From Tetragonia tetragonoides (Eukaryota; Streptophyta; Magnoliopsida; Caryophyllales; Aizoaceae), in assembly GCA_038025085.1 (NCBI GenBank), contig CM076144.1, positions 31,803,501-31,867,500 of the forward strand: a DNA stretch of 64,000 bases, in the 5' to 3' direction. How positions within the stretch are numbered: the stretch's first letter is position 1; the number at the start of each line of letters is the position of its first letter. The notes under the pieces were generated by a model, which did no database searches, was not told where the DNA came from, and saw only the letters and a list, made by a program, of their open reading frames with translations. The translations under genes were made by a program, and so were the position numbers. Of the stretch, positions 45,121-57,080 are shown piece after piece.

Positions 45121-46500
45121 ATGGACTTTACCTCCCTCAAATTTCCCAAAGCTTCTACCATGGTGAAATCCTTTGAAAACCTGTTCGATGCCTGGTGTAA
45201 AAATCTGACCATAGAAGATAAACTTGAACTGACTCCGTACCATATCTCTACCTTATTGGCTTTAAGGCCAACCAAAACTTTTTGGCCCCTCCTTCAATCT
45301 GCTCTGAATTATTGGGACCCTGACTTGCATGTTTTCCATTTCGATAACTCTGAATTATGCCCTCTAGTTGAAGAATTTGCTGCGATTACTAACATGTCTG
45401 ATGTTCTTCCCCCAGCTGTGCCTTATTTGAGGGATGGTTTTAGCAATCAGTACAAGAAATCTCTAGGTTTGACATCTGCAGAAGCCAAAAGCATGATTCT
45501 CGGTGTCGACGTGGACTTAGTTCAATTTTGTGAAAAGTTTGCTATTTCTTCTGAACACGATGTGATATTTAGGCATTGTCGTCGACAAGCCTTTGTATTT
45601 TGCCTGTTAAATCGCCTATTGTTTCCTAATGCAGAGTCTTCCAACATGGGTAGAGCCTCGTTGTTGCGAGTGGTTAATCAAAGAAGGGAATTCTCCTTTG
45701 CATCTGGTTGTAGGGGAAACTATTCTAGGGCTTGACAGGATGAAAATTTCGCCTCACGAAGGTTTTTCTGGCAGCTCCCTACTGCTTCAAGTTTGGTTAT
45801 GTGACCATCTAAGGTTGATAGAATCGTCGGAGGAGATGATAGCTCGTAACCCTCTAGCCTGGTCAAAGAAAACTTATACCGCTGCTAGCTTCTTGGTTAG
45901 AAAAAGGCTATATGATGAAAAGACCCTTGCTGAATGGGATGCCTTTTTCCGTGCAGGACCTGTTATCCGTTGGCATGTGACCTGGTGGAGCTTGACCTCT
46001 TTAGTGGATTGCGATAAATTTATCCCTCATACTACAATAGTGGGGCTGTACAGGAGTACCTTCTTCTTTCCTTCTAGGGTTACGAGGCAATATGGGTTGA
46101 AGCAGGTTATCCATCGTCAGGAGACTACGAGACCGTCTACCTTGGCTTTGACCACCGAGTTTGCTGAGGATTGGGGAAAATATTGGCGTAGCCGGGATCG
46201 CTGGACTGTACCTCGGGTGATTGCCCCGACTCATGTTTCTGAGACCTACTTGACTTGGCTTTCCTGCAGTGATGGAGAAGCAAGACGAGCCCTTCGTCAG
46301 AGGAGTGGGACCACCTAAAGCCTAAGTATGACTCAAGAACAGGAAGCAAGAGAAGAAAGGAAGGGCCTTATGAGGAACGCTATCACGTACTGAAAAGAGG
46401 CAAGCCCCCAGGTTATGGAAGCGATCATAAGTCGTCCTCAAGCAAGGGTTCTTATAAGAAGAACTCTTAAACGAAGCCTTCTATAGGGAAGAAGGATTAA
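45121..46500 (+). pseudogene. Antisense gene 2 of family A copy 2: DUF7745-like / divergent PMD-like protein
   Basis: The frame from MDFTSLKFPKASTM runs open for 204 codons and, after one frameshift near 45690, continues open to 46318, so about 400 residues are readable. Features in order: an N-terminal LFDAWCKNL helix; ALNYWDPDLHVFHF with LCPLVEEFAAITNM (residues about 60-95); FRHCRRQAFVFCLLNRLLFPN; FLVRKRLYDEKTLAEWDAFF; YRSTFFFPSRVTRQYG; and a basic C-terminal tail ending GKKD after another frame change. I relate it to DUF7745, whose members are plant-specific and usually transposon-associated (from memory). The function is unknown. An upstream TATA box and a downstream AATAAA (46637-46642) suggest its own transcription unit. 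Confidence 0.75.
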
Positions 46501-46799
46501 AGTAGTTTTCTTTAGAAAGCAGGTCTAGTTTTAAAAAATAATAGGAATTTGTTTAGCTTAAACCCTCGTAGTTGCACTTTTTTTTTTACCTTAGGAAGTT
46601 TAATTTTTTGCAATGTAAGTTTATTCGTTCAATGTGAATAAAGATTATCCGTTTTGAATCAGTTGAATGGAATTTTGGATTGATTTTGGCCGGGCCCCTT
46701 AAAAGGGTTACCTACGTATCCAGTGTGGAATTAGGCAAGCGTAGTTCGTTCAATTTGTGTACGTCTCTTTTTTTATTTTTTAATTATTTTTTAATTTAT
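46501..46799. other. Convergent 3' region, copy 2
   Basis: It contains AATAAA at 46637-46642, the conserved TTACCTACGTATCC near 46708 and T-rich runs. It is equivalent to 6290-6625. Confidence 0.6.
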
Positions 46800-48104
46800 T
46801 TTAGACGTAGCACTTCTTGAGTTGGTCCATGTTTGTGAGCTGACTGAACTTGATGCCATCAATGTCCATGAACCGGACTTTGCCTCCTGATAAGAATAAA
46901 ATGTCTTTGATGATGAATGGACCGGACCAATTGGGTCGAAATTTTCCTCTGAGGTCGGTAACTGGGGCACGCAATTATTTCCAAACTAAGTCTCCTTCCT
47001 TCAAATTTCGAGGTCGAACCTTTTTGTTGAATGCTCTTGCCATGCGTTGCTGGTACATGTGGAATGGTCTAGGGCCCGTAGGCATCTTTCATCTATGAAC
47101 ATGTGTTCTTTGTAGCGGGCTTGCAACCATTGGGTTTACGGAATTTCACCCTGTAGGGCTATGCGCATGGAGGGTAGTTGGACTTCTATGGGTAGCACTG
47201 CTTCCATTCCGTAAACCAGGGAATAAGGTGTCGATCCTGTGGAGGATCTTATGGATGTCCTATATCCCCAAAGGGCAAATGAAAGTTCTATGGGCCAATC
47301 TTTGTAGTTTTCTATTATCTTTTCAATGATAGTTTTGAGGTTTTTGTTGGCAGCTTCCACTGCACCGTTGGTTTGGCGACGGTAAGGGGATGATTTGTGG
47401 TGCTGCATTTTGTAGTTCTTTAGGAGGGTGGCTGTTTCGGCTTTGAAATGGTATCCATGGTCACTAATAATTTCATGCGGAACGCCGTATCGGCAGATGA
47501 TGTTGTTCCTTATGAATTTGGACACTTGTTTGGAGGTGAGGACGGCATAGGATTGGGCTTCAACCCATTTGGTAAAATAATCTATGGCTATTAGGATGTA
47601 TTCATGTCCTCCAGAGCCTTTAGGGGTGATTTTACCAATGATATCTATACCCCATGCGGAGAATGGCCAAGGGGATGTGAAGTTGTGGAGCATTGAGGGT
47701 GGCATATGCTGTAGGTTGGCATATATCTGGCACGTTTTGCATTTCTTGACATAGTCGTAACAATCCCTTTCCATAGTGGTCCTGTAGTATCCCTGCCGTA
47801 GGACCTTTCTAGAGAGCATTCGACCATTCATATGTGGTCCGCACACACCATTGTGCACCTCGTCCATGATCTTTGCGACTTCTTTGGCGTTCACACATCT
47901 GAGGTTGACCCCGTTGTGGGACCTTTTGTATAGAACCCCCTTGTACTCTATGTATTGTGCGGCTAAGAGATGGATGGCCCGTTGAGCTCTTATTGGCGCG
48001 TATTGAGGGTATATTCCTTTGGTGATGTAGTTGGAGACGTTTTGGTACCAAGGATCCTCTTCGATCGGAGCCAGGGTCAGATCCGTGTCAAGGTTGTTGC
48101 ACAA
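46800..48104 (-). pseudogene. Tat-lineage integrase, family A copy 2
   Basis: An open frame from about 48104 to 47136 contains the zinc-binding region (HNGVCGPH and CKTCQ) and the catalytic core with Asp in WGIDIIG, Asp in IISDHG and Glu in NGAVEAANK. It also carries SSPYRRQTNG and the GYRTSIRSSTG block. A TAA after GEIP stops it; the C-terminal domain continues to about 46800 with further breaks. The catalytic residues are intact although the C-terminal part is not. No protease, reverse transcriptase or RNase H precedes it. Confidence 0.9.
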
Positions 48105-48506
48105 AGCTGGCTCGCTTCTTCTTGCGGAGTGGCATCGTTGAGGGAGTTCAGCTACTCAAATTCCTGTAAAAAGAGATAATTTGCATTCTTCTTTTGCGAA
48201 GTTTACTTACATTGCTTAAATTGATTAGTTAGTGATTTGTGCAACTTTGAGTTCATTGGATTTATCAATAGCTAAACAAAGAAAGAAATGAGCAAGAGGA
48301 ACTTTTATTGATTTGCAAAAAGATAAGCACACATGACTTTAGAGAAGAGGGTCTCTAATTCCCGTCAAAAAGAAACTAGACTTAGAATGAAAGAAAAAGG
48401 GGGATCATTCCCTTTTCAAGACTCAACCTAAAGATTTAGCTAAGATCCTAACTCGACAAAACTTGGGTACCTAGACTCGATTACTCTAGCTCTTGCTTGT
48501 AGCCAA
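48105..48506. other. Junction between integrase and gag, copy 2 (protease-RT-RNase H missing)
   Basis: Non-coding, AT-rich and alignable with copy 1 at 7926-8330. The same pol section is missing in both, which points to one ancestral deletion. Confidence 0.7.
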
Positions 48507-49317
48507 CTAGTTCCAGGCTCCATAGGTATCATCTTCTTCTTTCTTGTCCATGATTTGTTGTATACCATCTTGCTGGCGGATGTAGTCATCCGTGCGGTGG
48601 CCATACACCCGCTGATATTGACAGAAGAGGTTATCGTCAATCAAGATACCCACATCATAGAGCCGGTTGTAGGAGTCAATTGCTTGGTACAGAAGGCATT
48701 CATAAGGAGGTTGCAGATTCTTGACAAATTGGCGGATTTGATCAACCAGTTTCTCAACCAGTTTGGCCACCTTTAGCCTCCAACGTTGAAGAAAGGCAAG
48801 GAACCCCTCATCTTTTCCTTGCTTGGTGATCTCTAATTCTCGAAGGGTCATGGAGAGGACAACATTTTCCTTGTAGCGTGCGAGGAAGATTATGGTTGTA
48901 TGGTAGTTTTCTAAATTCAAGGTGTAGAACCAACGACGAGTCGAGGCATCAAGAGTCTATGGGAACAAGTGTATGTAAGATGCTTTCGTCAATTCCTCTC
49001 AAAACCATGGCGGTAGTGAAGGCCTTGAGGTGAATTTGTGGATCATCAGTTCTAGTGAATGTCGGAACCTCGGGAATGGAGAACTTGGCTGGAAGCTTGC
49101 CCTTGATTTTGGGATTGACCTTACCATCATTCGCATTGTAGTTGGCCATAGAGTCAATCTTTTTGAGCTTAGTGACTTGCTCATTCTCTTCAGTGCTGGA
49201 GTCAGAGAGGATTCTTGCTTCATCCTTTTTCTTTCTTTCCAAATCTTCAACCTTGAGTCGCATCCTTTCCAAATTACCCATAATCTCATCAAACTTCTCT
49301 TCAGTCGTTTTGGTCAT
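48507..49317 (-). pseudogene. Gag-like protein of family A copy 2 (N-terminal/capsid type)
   Basis: The frame begins MTKTTEEKFDEIMGNLERMR, a predicted coiled coil. It then has KLPAKFSIPEVPTFTRTDDP and, after one frameshift near 48945, RRWFYTLNLENY, SMTLRELEITKQGKDEGF and FLAFLQRWR, the hallmarks of the Tat capsid region. It ends AWN-stop without the CCHC zinc knuckle seen in copy 1. Gag would package the element RNA. The missing nucleocapsid region and the frameshift make it defective. Confidence 0.82.
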
Positions 49318-50565
49318 TGTGAAGCTTGGGGGTGTGATTGGTGAGGTGAGCTTTGTGCTGGTGATGGATTATGGGGTGATGGTCTTTTGGAATGTGGTGG
49401 TGAGGCTTTTTTGTGGTGGAGGTAGTCGGGAACTTGGTGGTGTAGACGGTTGCAGACGAACTAGCCTTGCCGAAGGCCGAGCCCAACTTTTCTCAAGGTT
49501 TCCTTTCTTCTTTGGACCCCCTATCCTGAATAGGAAGCACGGAGCTCTTAGTAACAAGAAAAGACCATGAGACTCTCACCTAAAAAAAAAGTTGACCCAC
49601 ACATCGAAAACACATTGTCCTAAAAAAAAAAAGATCCTTAAGCCTAAATATTTCCCTAATAACAAAGGAAAATAAAGTCGATGAACGAAAAATAAGAAAA
49701 ATAGAAAAGACGGACTACCGTATTTTTTTATTCTTCTAAACTCAAAGAAAATGGAAAATGGGATAAAAATAAAAATAAAAAGAAATTTTCGGTCCTTATT
49801 TTTTTATTATTTTTTTCGCAATTCTTTTTTTAGCGGTATTTTTCTTTTTGCCGTTTTTTTTTTGGCTTTTTTTTTTAAATTTTTTTATTTTTGACCGAAT
49901 CTGGATTACATAAAAAAAAAGGAAATAGAAAAAAGGGAGAGGGGAAATTGGAACGACTGACTCCTTTTTTTTTTGCTGAAAGGATCCTAAGAAATTGCTC
50001 ACGACTTTTATAAAATATATCATTGGGAAAATGACGAGTGTTCATCGAATTGAATTCTCGCACCATTTTTGGGCATTAGGAACTAGCTAAAAATAAAAGA
50101 AAAGACTCCTAGCACGTAAGTACATGTTGGCACATAGTCACGATATTCATGCATTCAGGCAAGCATTACAACAACATAGTTACAAGCAAACATGTGATCA
50201 GACGGGCAATACAACGACACATGCACAACAAGCAAGCGAATGCATGAATGTGGGCTAGAGGCTTTTGGCTCCTGTGAGGTTACCACGACAAATTACAATA
50301 TTCGTTCGGCGGATGGTTGACACATCATTTGTAATTCTTTTTCACCAACAAGAGTCGATGAGTGAGGAAGCGTCGGTTTGCACGATAGGACAACTGTATA
50401 TTCCATTAGATATACGTGTTGTCTACGAGTTGCGACACAAAATTCCTCGAGGGTCGATAAGGGTCAAAACGTTGTGACAGAGCACATGCAAATGATGCAA
50501 AATATGGAACATGTTATTAAACAATTAAGCAAATTTGACTGTCGAGTCTCACCCTCTTAAGTAAA
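49318..50565 (-). other. 5' leader of family A copy 2
   Basis: T-rich leader between the primer binding site and gag. It contains about 180 bases at 49318-49495 that are absent from copy 1. No coding region is seen. Confidence 0.6.
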
Positions 50566-50583
50566 TCCCCAGTGAAGTCGCCA
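50566..50583 (-). other. Primer binding site of family A copy 2
   Basis: TGGCGACTTCACTGGGGA on the minus strand, one base from the LTR; identical to copy 1. Confidence 0.82.
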
Positions 50584-50584
50584 C

Positions 50585-51869
50585 TGTAAGGACCCGGGAT
50601 TTTCATCCATCTGTTTCTACGGAGTACGTCCTTATAGAAAATTTGTATGTTGGGGTTTTAGATAAGTTCAAGGGACCATCAAGTTAGAAAAGCTTTTGTA
50701 AATACTTGAATTATATAAAAATCATGAAAGAGATCACAAATCTGCTATCGGCGTTTTATCGAAGGGACAAACCGAAGGGACAATCCGAAGAGACAACCCA
50801 ATAGCGCGATAAGTGAACTGATCATGTTTTTAGAAAGACTCTCGCTCATATAGAACATATGAGTACCCAAGAATAAAGGGTTCGGGGACGAAGGTACGAG
50901 CTGGGAAGGTGTTAGGCACCCAACTCACCCGTTTTATGACGGCCTCTACTAACTCAAGTTTGCTTAATAATTTAAAGACATGATTCCCACATAAACCGGA
51001 TTAACAACCTAGACTTAGACTATTAATTGGTTCATCACAAGCATCACAACATTTATTTTTAACCCTTGTTTAGACATGCATTCGATTGACAAGTTGAGCA
51101 TTACAACGACTAGACATGCTTGGAAGGACAATATTTAGTAAGCAATAAAAGACGTTATTTAGCATGATATCTAAATTACGACGACTACAAAATAAACAAT
51201 TAGGCAAGTAATTTAATTTGAGCCCTCAGGAATTAGAACTTGAACTGTAGGCTATGTTTGACAAGAATAGTAAAAGACAAGATCTCAAGTTTGGAAGAAA
51301 GAGGGGGAAGCTTAGTGTTAATACTCCTGAGAATAGAGGTTCTCAACTGTAGACTATGTGTTTTAAACTGAGGGAGGAGGGTTGTATTTATAGGCGCAGG
51401 AAGTAGGGCTGGACGGCTGAAGAGGAGCCAAAAATTGGATTTGGGCTGAAAAAAATAGCCGGGCCTGGAAGCTTATCCAGCACCGCTAGCGGCTCAGCTC
51501 ACAGCGCCTGACGGTTGTGGTGTGCTAGCTGGATGTCGTCATAATGACGGCATCCAGTCTACTTTAATTTTCCGGAGGAATTTAGTGTTCCGAGAAATAT
51601 TAAAAGACGTTTTACCCTTGGGCGGTAAAAGACGGTTTTACCCCCGATTCGCAACTTGGCGACTGGGAGTCGGAAAAAGTCATGAGAGGTGTCGTTGGAA
51701 AGCTCTTGAACGGGCTTTTGAATGGGACTGGAATAAATGAGTGATCGAGGAAAAAACCTGAGACCTTATCTTACCTATTAAAGCAAAAATAGCATTCAAG
51801 TTTATAAATTACTCCTTTCATCATCGGGCTTTTGCGGAGAAATCTGAAGGCGCTTTTTTGGCGTCTACA
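50585..51869 (-). repeat. 5' LTR of family A copy 2
   Basis: 1285 bp. On the minus strand a TATAAATA box lies at 51385-51392, and a GC palindrome (AGCACCGCTAGCGGCT, 51479-51494) lies about 90 bases upstream of it. The LTR is longer than its partner because of two indels. Confidence 0.93.
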
Positions 51870-53067
51870 ATACCCAAAAAGGTTTCTCTTCCTTAACAAA
51901 ATTCTATGAGTGATGACATGGTGTATTCGCTAAGGCTTTAATGGATTGAAGTTTCACATCCATTAAAGACGAATTCCTTCTATCCTGAGAGGCGTTTACT
52001 CAACTCCTTGGGCATCGAGAGGGAGTAAATACGTTTTAAGAAGAAAACGACATTTATTGGGCTCGGATTAACATTGGTTCTTCAATTAGGTTTTTCATAT
52101 TCCAATTTATTTCATACGAATCTACATGTTAATATGCCCTAGATATAACAATCTTAAGATGTATTTATATTAATTTTTTTTGGGCATTGAGTTTGTATGA
52201 TATTATTACGCTTTGGTTCATACCTGTTTATTGGATGCTTAATTGATGGCGGATGATTGTGATAGTAATTTTTAGATGCATAATATTTTATTTGTGTGTG
52301 TCAACCGTTGTTTGATGAGTAGAATTTTCCCTGACCGTTTTGCCGTACCTTTTTCATATTTCTATGCGTCTTTTAGTTTATTGTGACTATGTAACATCAT
52401 CTATGATCTTGTGATCAGTGTATATGGGCATAATAGACACTTAGATAGCATTGATAATATTTTATGTGGAAATATTTATGGGCCAGGTAATTTGTTATGG
52501 CAAAGTGATAATATGATCCGTATGTTCTTTAATCAGTAATATAATATTGCCTGATTAGAAGTGCTTTACATGATCATAGATCAATATGTCGGCATGTGAG
52601 TGATACTCTATTCTAATTCTCTAAGATATTTTTGGTTTAGTGATCTTTATTGCTTTTGTCTTGTTCTTAGAAAACAAGGACACTAATCAGGGAAACTTTT
52701 TCAGATGATTTTCGTGGTTGCACTAGCAATTTTCAATTAAATACTTGTCAGACTTGGTTTACATGGAATTTGTCCGCATTAGAGTTTCCAGTCTTGTTAC
52801 GGAATTTCTTGTAATCGGCTATACTGTGCGAATTAATTTCAAACAGTTGTCTTTTAACTGCTTGTTGCAATTTAGTGGTTTTTCTATTCTGTCACCATTT
52901 GTAATCTGTTAACAATTGAGTATCTAGCGTATGTATGCGTGAAATTGACAGTCAGTGATCGAACATTTTATACGTGAATTAATTTATTTGTGTTACTGTC
53001 AGTATACAACATTAAACATGTTTAATTGTTTAAATGTTTACTGATTTGATTTTGTTTGTGCAGCAAA
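51870..53067 (+). other. LTR remainder and leader of copia element D
   Basis: This continues the copia LTR after the nested insertion and leads to gag. No gene is seen. The left edge of the 7046-bp duplicated unit lies inside it at 52348. Confidence 0.5.
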
Positions 53068-54072
53068 ATGTCAAATCCTACTATTCCAGTAAACACCACC
53101 ATTAGCACCGGTCATGGTGAGAAACCTAACAAGTTTTATGGGTCAGATTTTAAGTGTTGGCAATAAAAGATGTTGTTTTATTTGACCATATTAAACTTGG
53201 CTAAGTATCTCATTGAAGTACCACCGTCACTTGACGAGAATGAGACTGAGAAGGACAAGGTGGTTGCGGTTGATGCTTGGAAGCATTTTGATTTCTTGTG
53301 TTGAAGTTACATCTTAAATGGACTTGATGATACATTGTATAATGTGTATGCGGAAACCAAAACCGCAAAGCAGCTTTGAGAATTGTAGAAACATAAGTAC
53401 AAAGTAGAGGATGTTGGCTCTAGGAAATTCCTTGGTTAAGCGATTCTTGGACGTTGTTATGAATGCCAACAAATCTGTGGTTTCCCAAGTTGAAGAATTT
53501 CAACTAGTTCTTCACGAGCATCATGCAGAATGTATGCCTCTATGTGAACCTTTTCAAATTGGAGCAATAATTGAGAAATTGCCCGATTCTTGGAGTGATT
53601 TTAAACATTACTTGAGGCATAAACGCAAGAAGATGACTCTTGAAGATCTAATAGTCCGTTTAAGAATTGAAGAAGGCAACGGCAAGTCAGGAACCAGGAT
53701 ACGTGGCACCATGGAGTCAAAGGCTAATGTGGTGGAATCTGGGTCAAAGAGAGGAAACAAGAGAAAGCACAATGGAGAAGGAACTAGTGCTCATTCAAAG
53801 AAGTTTAAAGGGAAGTGCTATAATTGTGGCAAACCTGCACATCTTGCCAAAGACTGTCATAAACCTAAGAAGTATAAGGCCCAAGCAAATGTTGTAAATA
53901 ATCTCTCTAATGGTGTTGGAGAAATGGATCTATGTGCAGTGGTGTCTGAATGAAATCTTGTAAGAAATCCTAAAGAATGGTTCGTGGATACAGGGGCTAC
54001 ACGTCTCATTTGTGCCAATAAATGGATGTTCTCTGATTATCATAAATTTGATGTCGAAGAACAACTATTTAT
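53068..54072 (+). pseudogene. Ty1/copia gag and protease start, copy 1
   Basis: Gag begins MSNPTIPVNTTISTG, has several in-frame stops (for example after FKCWQ and FDFLC) and a frameshift near 53440. A 180-codon open frame follows with FQLVLHEHHAE, IGAIIEKLPDSW, TLEDLIVRLRIEE and the zinc knuckle CYNCGKPAHLAKDC. After a TGA, the protease start EWFVDTGATRLICAN with its DTG active site is seen. The reading ends where the element E LTR begins at 54073. It would have encoded the RNA-binding capsid of the copia element; this copy is dead. Confidence 0.9.
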
Positions 54073-57064
54073 TGTAACAAGCCACATTTCCAAAGCCTGT
54101 TTAAGGCGGAATCCATCCTTAGCGGAAGTACCTCGAACCTTAGTTTGGGCTTGTTACCGCCGTATTTCCTCCCGAAGGAAATACAAGGCTAAACGATCGA
54201 AGAATCATTAACTGACAGTGATATTAATGAGCTATTTAGAAGAAACAGTGGATCTTTATTAACTGAACCATAATTGTTTTACAGACACGCTTACAAAAGC
54301 TTAATATTGAACATAAATGACAACTAGCTAGACATGGCGTTCTCTCTCTTAAGCCCTGATTCCCGAAGGACAAAACATGCAAAATCAAACAGAGGACATA
54401 CACTGCCCTCCCCACAAATTGAGAGAACAGGGTCAAATCAGCAAACACTGAGTAATACCACTATATATCATGTAAAAACCAATTCCGAAGTACACCTGCC
54501 TTAGGAACCTTTAGCACATACGAGTAAAACTCTTTTCTTAAAAACATTTCTGAAAACCAACACTTTTCGTTGGAAAACAGAAAACCATATTTTGAAAACG
54601 AAAGCTTTTCAGAAGCCATAACTTCACAAACAACCAACAGATTTCACTGATAACAGATAAATTTTCAGAATTCAATCCTCGATCACACTTCGTACTCCGA
54701 TAATCCGTTTCATTATTTATGGCATTGGGGAAAGTGAACAAGGTAGTATAACCACCATGGAGATGCTTTACCATGTGTATACTACTTACGGGAACGTCTT
54801 CCCCCACAAAACATGGCCACAATACACATAACAGAAGTCTAGTATGATCATACCCCTTAAGTACTCTGAGAGATAACTTTACCGTAGAGTATCCCCTTTG
54901 GAGATACTTTACCTCTGGACATTCATGGCCGTACATACCATGACCTTAAGGACGACACACGATATACAGAATTCTCCTTGGAGGGTTCCCTTTCGAGAAC
55001 AATCCTCTGGAGTACAAAATGTTCGTCACTCATGGAGATACTTTACCATGAGCTTCTCTACCCACATGCCTTTATACTTTCACTTTAAGTGATTAATGTA
55101 TTCACACATAACACATTGTCACACAGAACCAAAACAGCAACAATAAATCCATTATTCTGGTTGTTTTTCCCGTAGCAACAATTGTAACTTCTTTGCTTCT
55201 CAAAATAAAACAACATGTAAAAAGGCTTTAAATACCACTGTGAAAACTCTTTATCAGTCCAAAAAAATTCAAACCATTTATAGAATACATAGCACATAGA
55301 GATGAAAACGAAAGTAGTTAGCAAAAGGGTGGACATGGTGATTACCTCGCACTATCTCAGACTATAGGTCGGGAATACTCTAAGAACATCTACCATGATC
55401 TTCACCAAGCTTTACTTTTCCCTTAAAACAGGTAACTAAGGTTACCAAGGTCACCATAGTCGAAAACTAGGTCAATTGGACCTAGAACTCATGAGAAACT
55501 CACAAAGTAACTCAAGCTGTAATGCTGGATGGACTGCAGAACTGAAGGTGCAATATAAAGGCCTGTTTGTGGATCTAAGTTATCACATTTAAGAAAACCA
55601 ACAGCTTTTAATTTAAGCTTTATGTCTTAGGGTTCTAAAAAAGGTTGTAGAAGGTAATTATCATAAGTATTCAATGAGATACTCACTAAAGAGTGCAGAG
55701 GTATCAATCTTACGGGTTGATTTGCACACTTTGGAGAAGTGGAGTTTTTGAGAGGGTTAGAGGTGTGAGAACTGAGAAACAAATGGCTCTGTTTCTGGAA
55801 ACTTTATAGGGCTTGAAGGTGGAAAAGTTTCACATGAAACAAGAGAGGATAAGCACGACTAAAGGCGGTTGTAGAAGACACTAGAAGACGCCAGGTGAGT
55901 CGGTGAGCAATGTCGGTTGGATAAGGATGTATTCTTCGCTGTCTTAGGCGGATATTAAAGACCTATGGTGATCTAATTTTATATACTAAAGGTATTGTGT
56001 CTCTTAAGGATCAAATAAATCTATAGGTTGGGGTTATAGAGCATAGGAAACGACTCTCCAATCATAGACAATACATGAGTTGTTGTTTCTGGAACATGTT
56101 TGTTTGTGGTCTTGTTTAATCATGGTTCTCTTTGCTATTGGAGAACCACTTGGGGCTATTATCATACACTAGTCAAGGTCACATGATATGGTATCTTGGA
56201 CAAAGTATTGGACTCTATCTTAAAGGATCAAAGCAATCAAACTTATCTACAACCGAGGTCTAATGCACAACTACTGCATCGGCTTATAAGTGACTTGTGT
56301 TGGGTAAGCAGCTTACTTGACAAAGGGTTCTCATTCTTATACCTTTTGGATAAGATCAAACATTCATAATGAGGATAAGATCAAACTTTCTTGATGAGGA
56401 TAAGAACAAATAATCGATGGTTATCTTTTACTTAGCAAATAAGAAAACTTGGAGGTAGCAAAGATCAAATCGTCTTCGTACTCTTCATGTCATTCCATTG
56501 TACTTGATTTGTGTGGCTCTTCTAAGGTGAAATGCTTTGGTGTTGGGGCACGGATTGGGATTATTAACACATTAGGAACTTGGCTCTATCAATTGGCAAT
56601 AATATTTCGGAGAGATAGTGGCTTAACGATAATGAAACGGGCCTCGAGTCGAACACGATATAACAACAAAGTACGTGCTTCAACTCACAATAGGCTCTAG
56701 CTTTCTAAAAGCTTTCTAATGGTGTTCTAATAGGTCTCTTAGAATTGTAATCCAAAACCGTGTGGGAAACACATATGACAATTGAATGATACAAACGAAG
56801 AGCAATTCGGCCGACTGTATAAGCAATGGTTTAGATTTCTCCCTTTTGATTTCTGATCCAAAGGGTTGCTTTTGGTTTCTCTGAGGACTCCGCATAAGCT
56901 CAAGCAAAGTTTCTCTAACGTAAGAAAGAAACATCTTTTGTCTAAATCGGAACGAAGGTTTACAGGCTTAAACTTTAAATCAAATTGGTCAAAGACAACC
57001 TCGATTTTTGATAACTCACAAGTTTTGTCTCCAGTCAATGGTCGTAATTTTGGTGGCTGTTACA
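54073..57064 (-). repeat. LTR of element E, a Ty3/gypsy-like retrotransposon on the minus strand
   Basis: On the minus strand it runs from TGTAACAGCCACC to GGCTTGTTACA, 2992 bp with matching inverted ends. A purine-rich GGAGGGTAGAA precedes the start, so this is a 3' LTR. Its length and ends fit chromovirus-type (Tekay/Del) elements. Three GGAGAT(A/G)CTTTACC words lie at about 54758, 54900 and 55037. No real gene is inside. Confidence 0.7.
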
Positions 57065-57080
57065 TTCTACCCTCCTTAAA
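57065..57080 (-). other. Polypurine tract of element E
   Basis: The minus strand reads TTTAAGGAGGGTAGAA immediately before the LTR. Confidence 0.65.

Larger units (their letters stand above)
38976..51869 (-). mobile_element. Family A copy 2: complete non-autonomous Tat retrotransposon
   Basis: Both LTRs are present (38976-40212 and 50585-51869), flanked by perfect ATACC target duplications at 38971-38975 and 51870-51874. Sense strand is minus. In sense order it holds: 5' LTR, primer binding site, leader, gag, integrase, two antisense genes, a repeat-rich 3' untranslated region, polypurine tract and 3' LTR. Protease, reverse transcriptase and RNase H are missing, as in copy 1. The LTRs differ by many substitutions and at least two indels (one of about 28 bases), so the insertion is not young. 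Confidence 0.95.
38790..54072 (+). mobile_element. Ty1/copia element D, split by family A copy 2 and cut by element E
   Basis: The LTR appears to start TGTATGAATTGG at 38790. After removal of the nested element (38976-51869), it continues at 51870 towards a copia gag at 53068. The protease frame is cut at 54072 by the LTR of element E. Reverse transcriptase and the right LTR are not in the window. The 5' LTR end and primer binding site could not be placed with confidence in 51870-52350. Confidence 0.6.

Noticed and set aside
54538..54936. A 132-codon minus-strand frame in the element E LTR (repeated at 61584)
   Set aside because: It lies wholly inside an LTR, shows no domain, and its repetition only reflects the tandem duplication.
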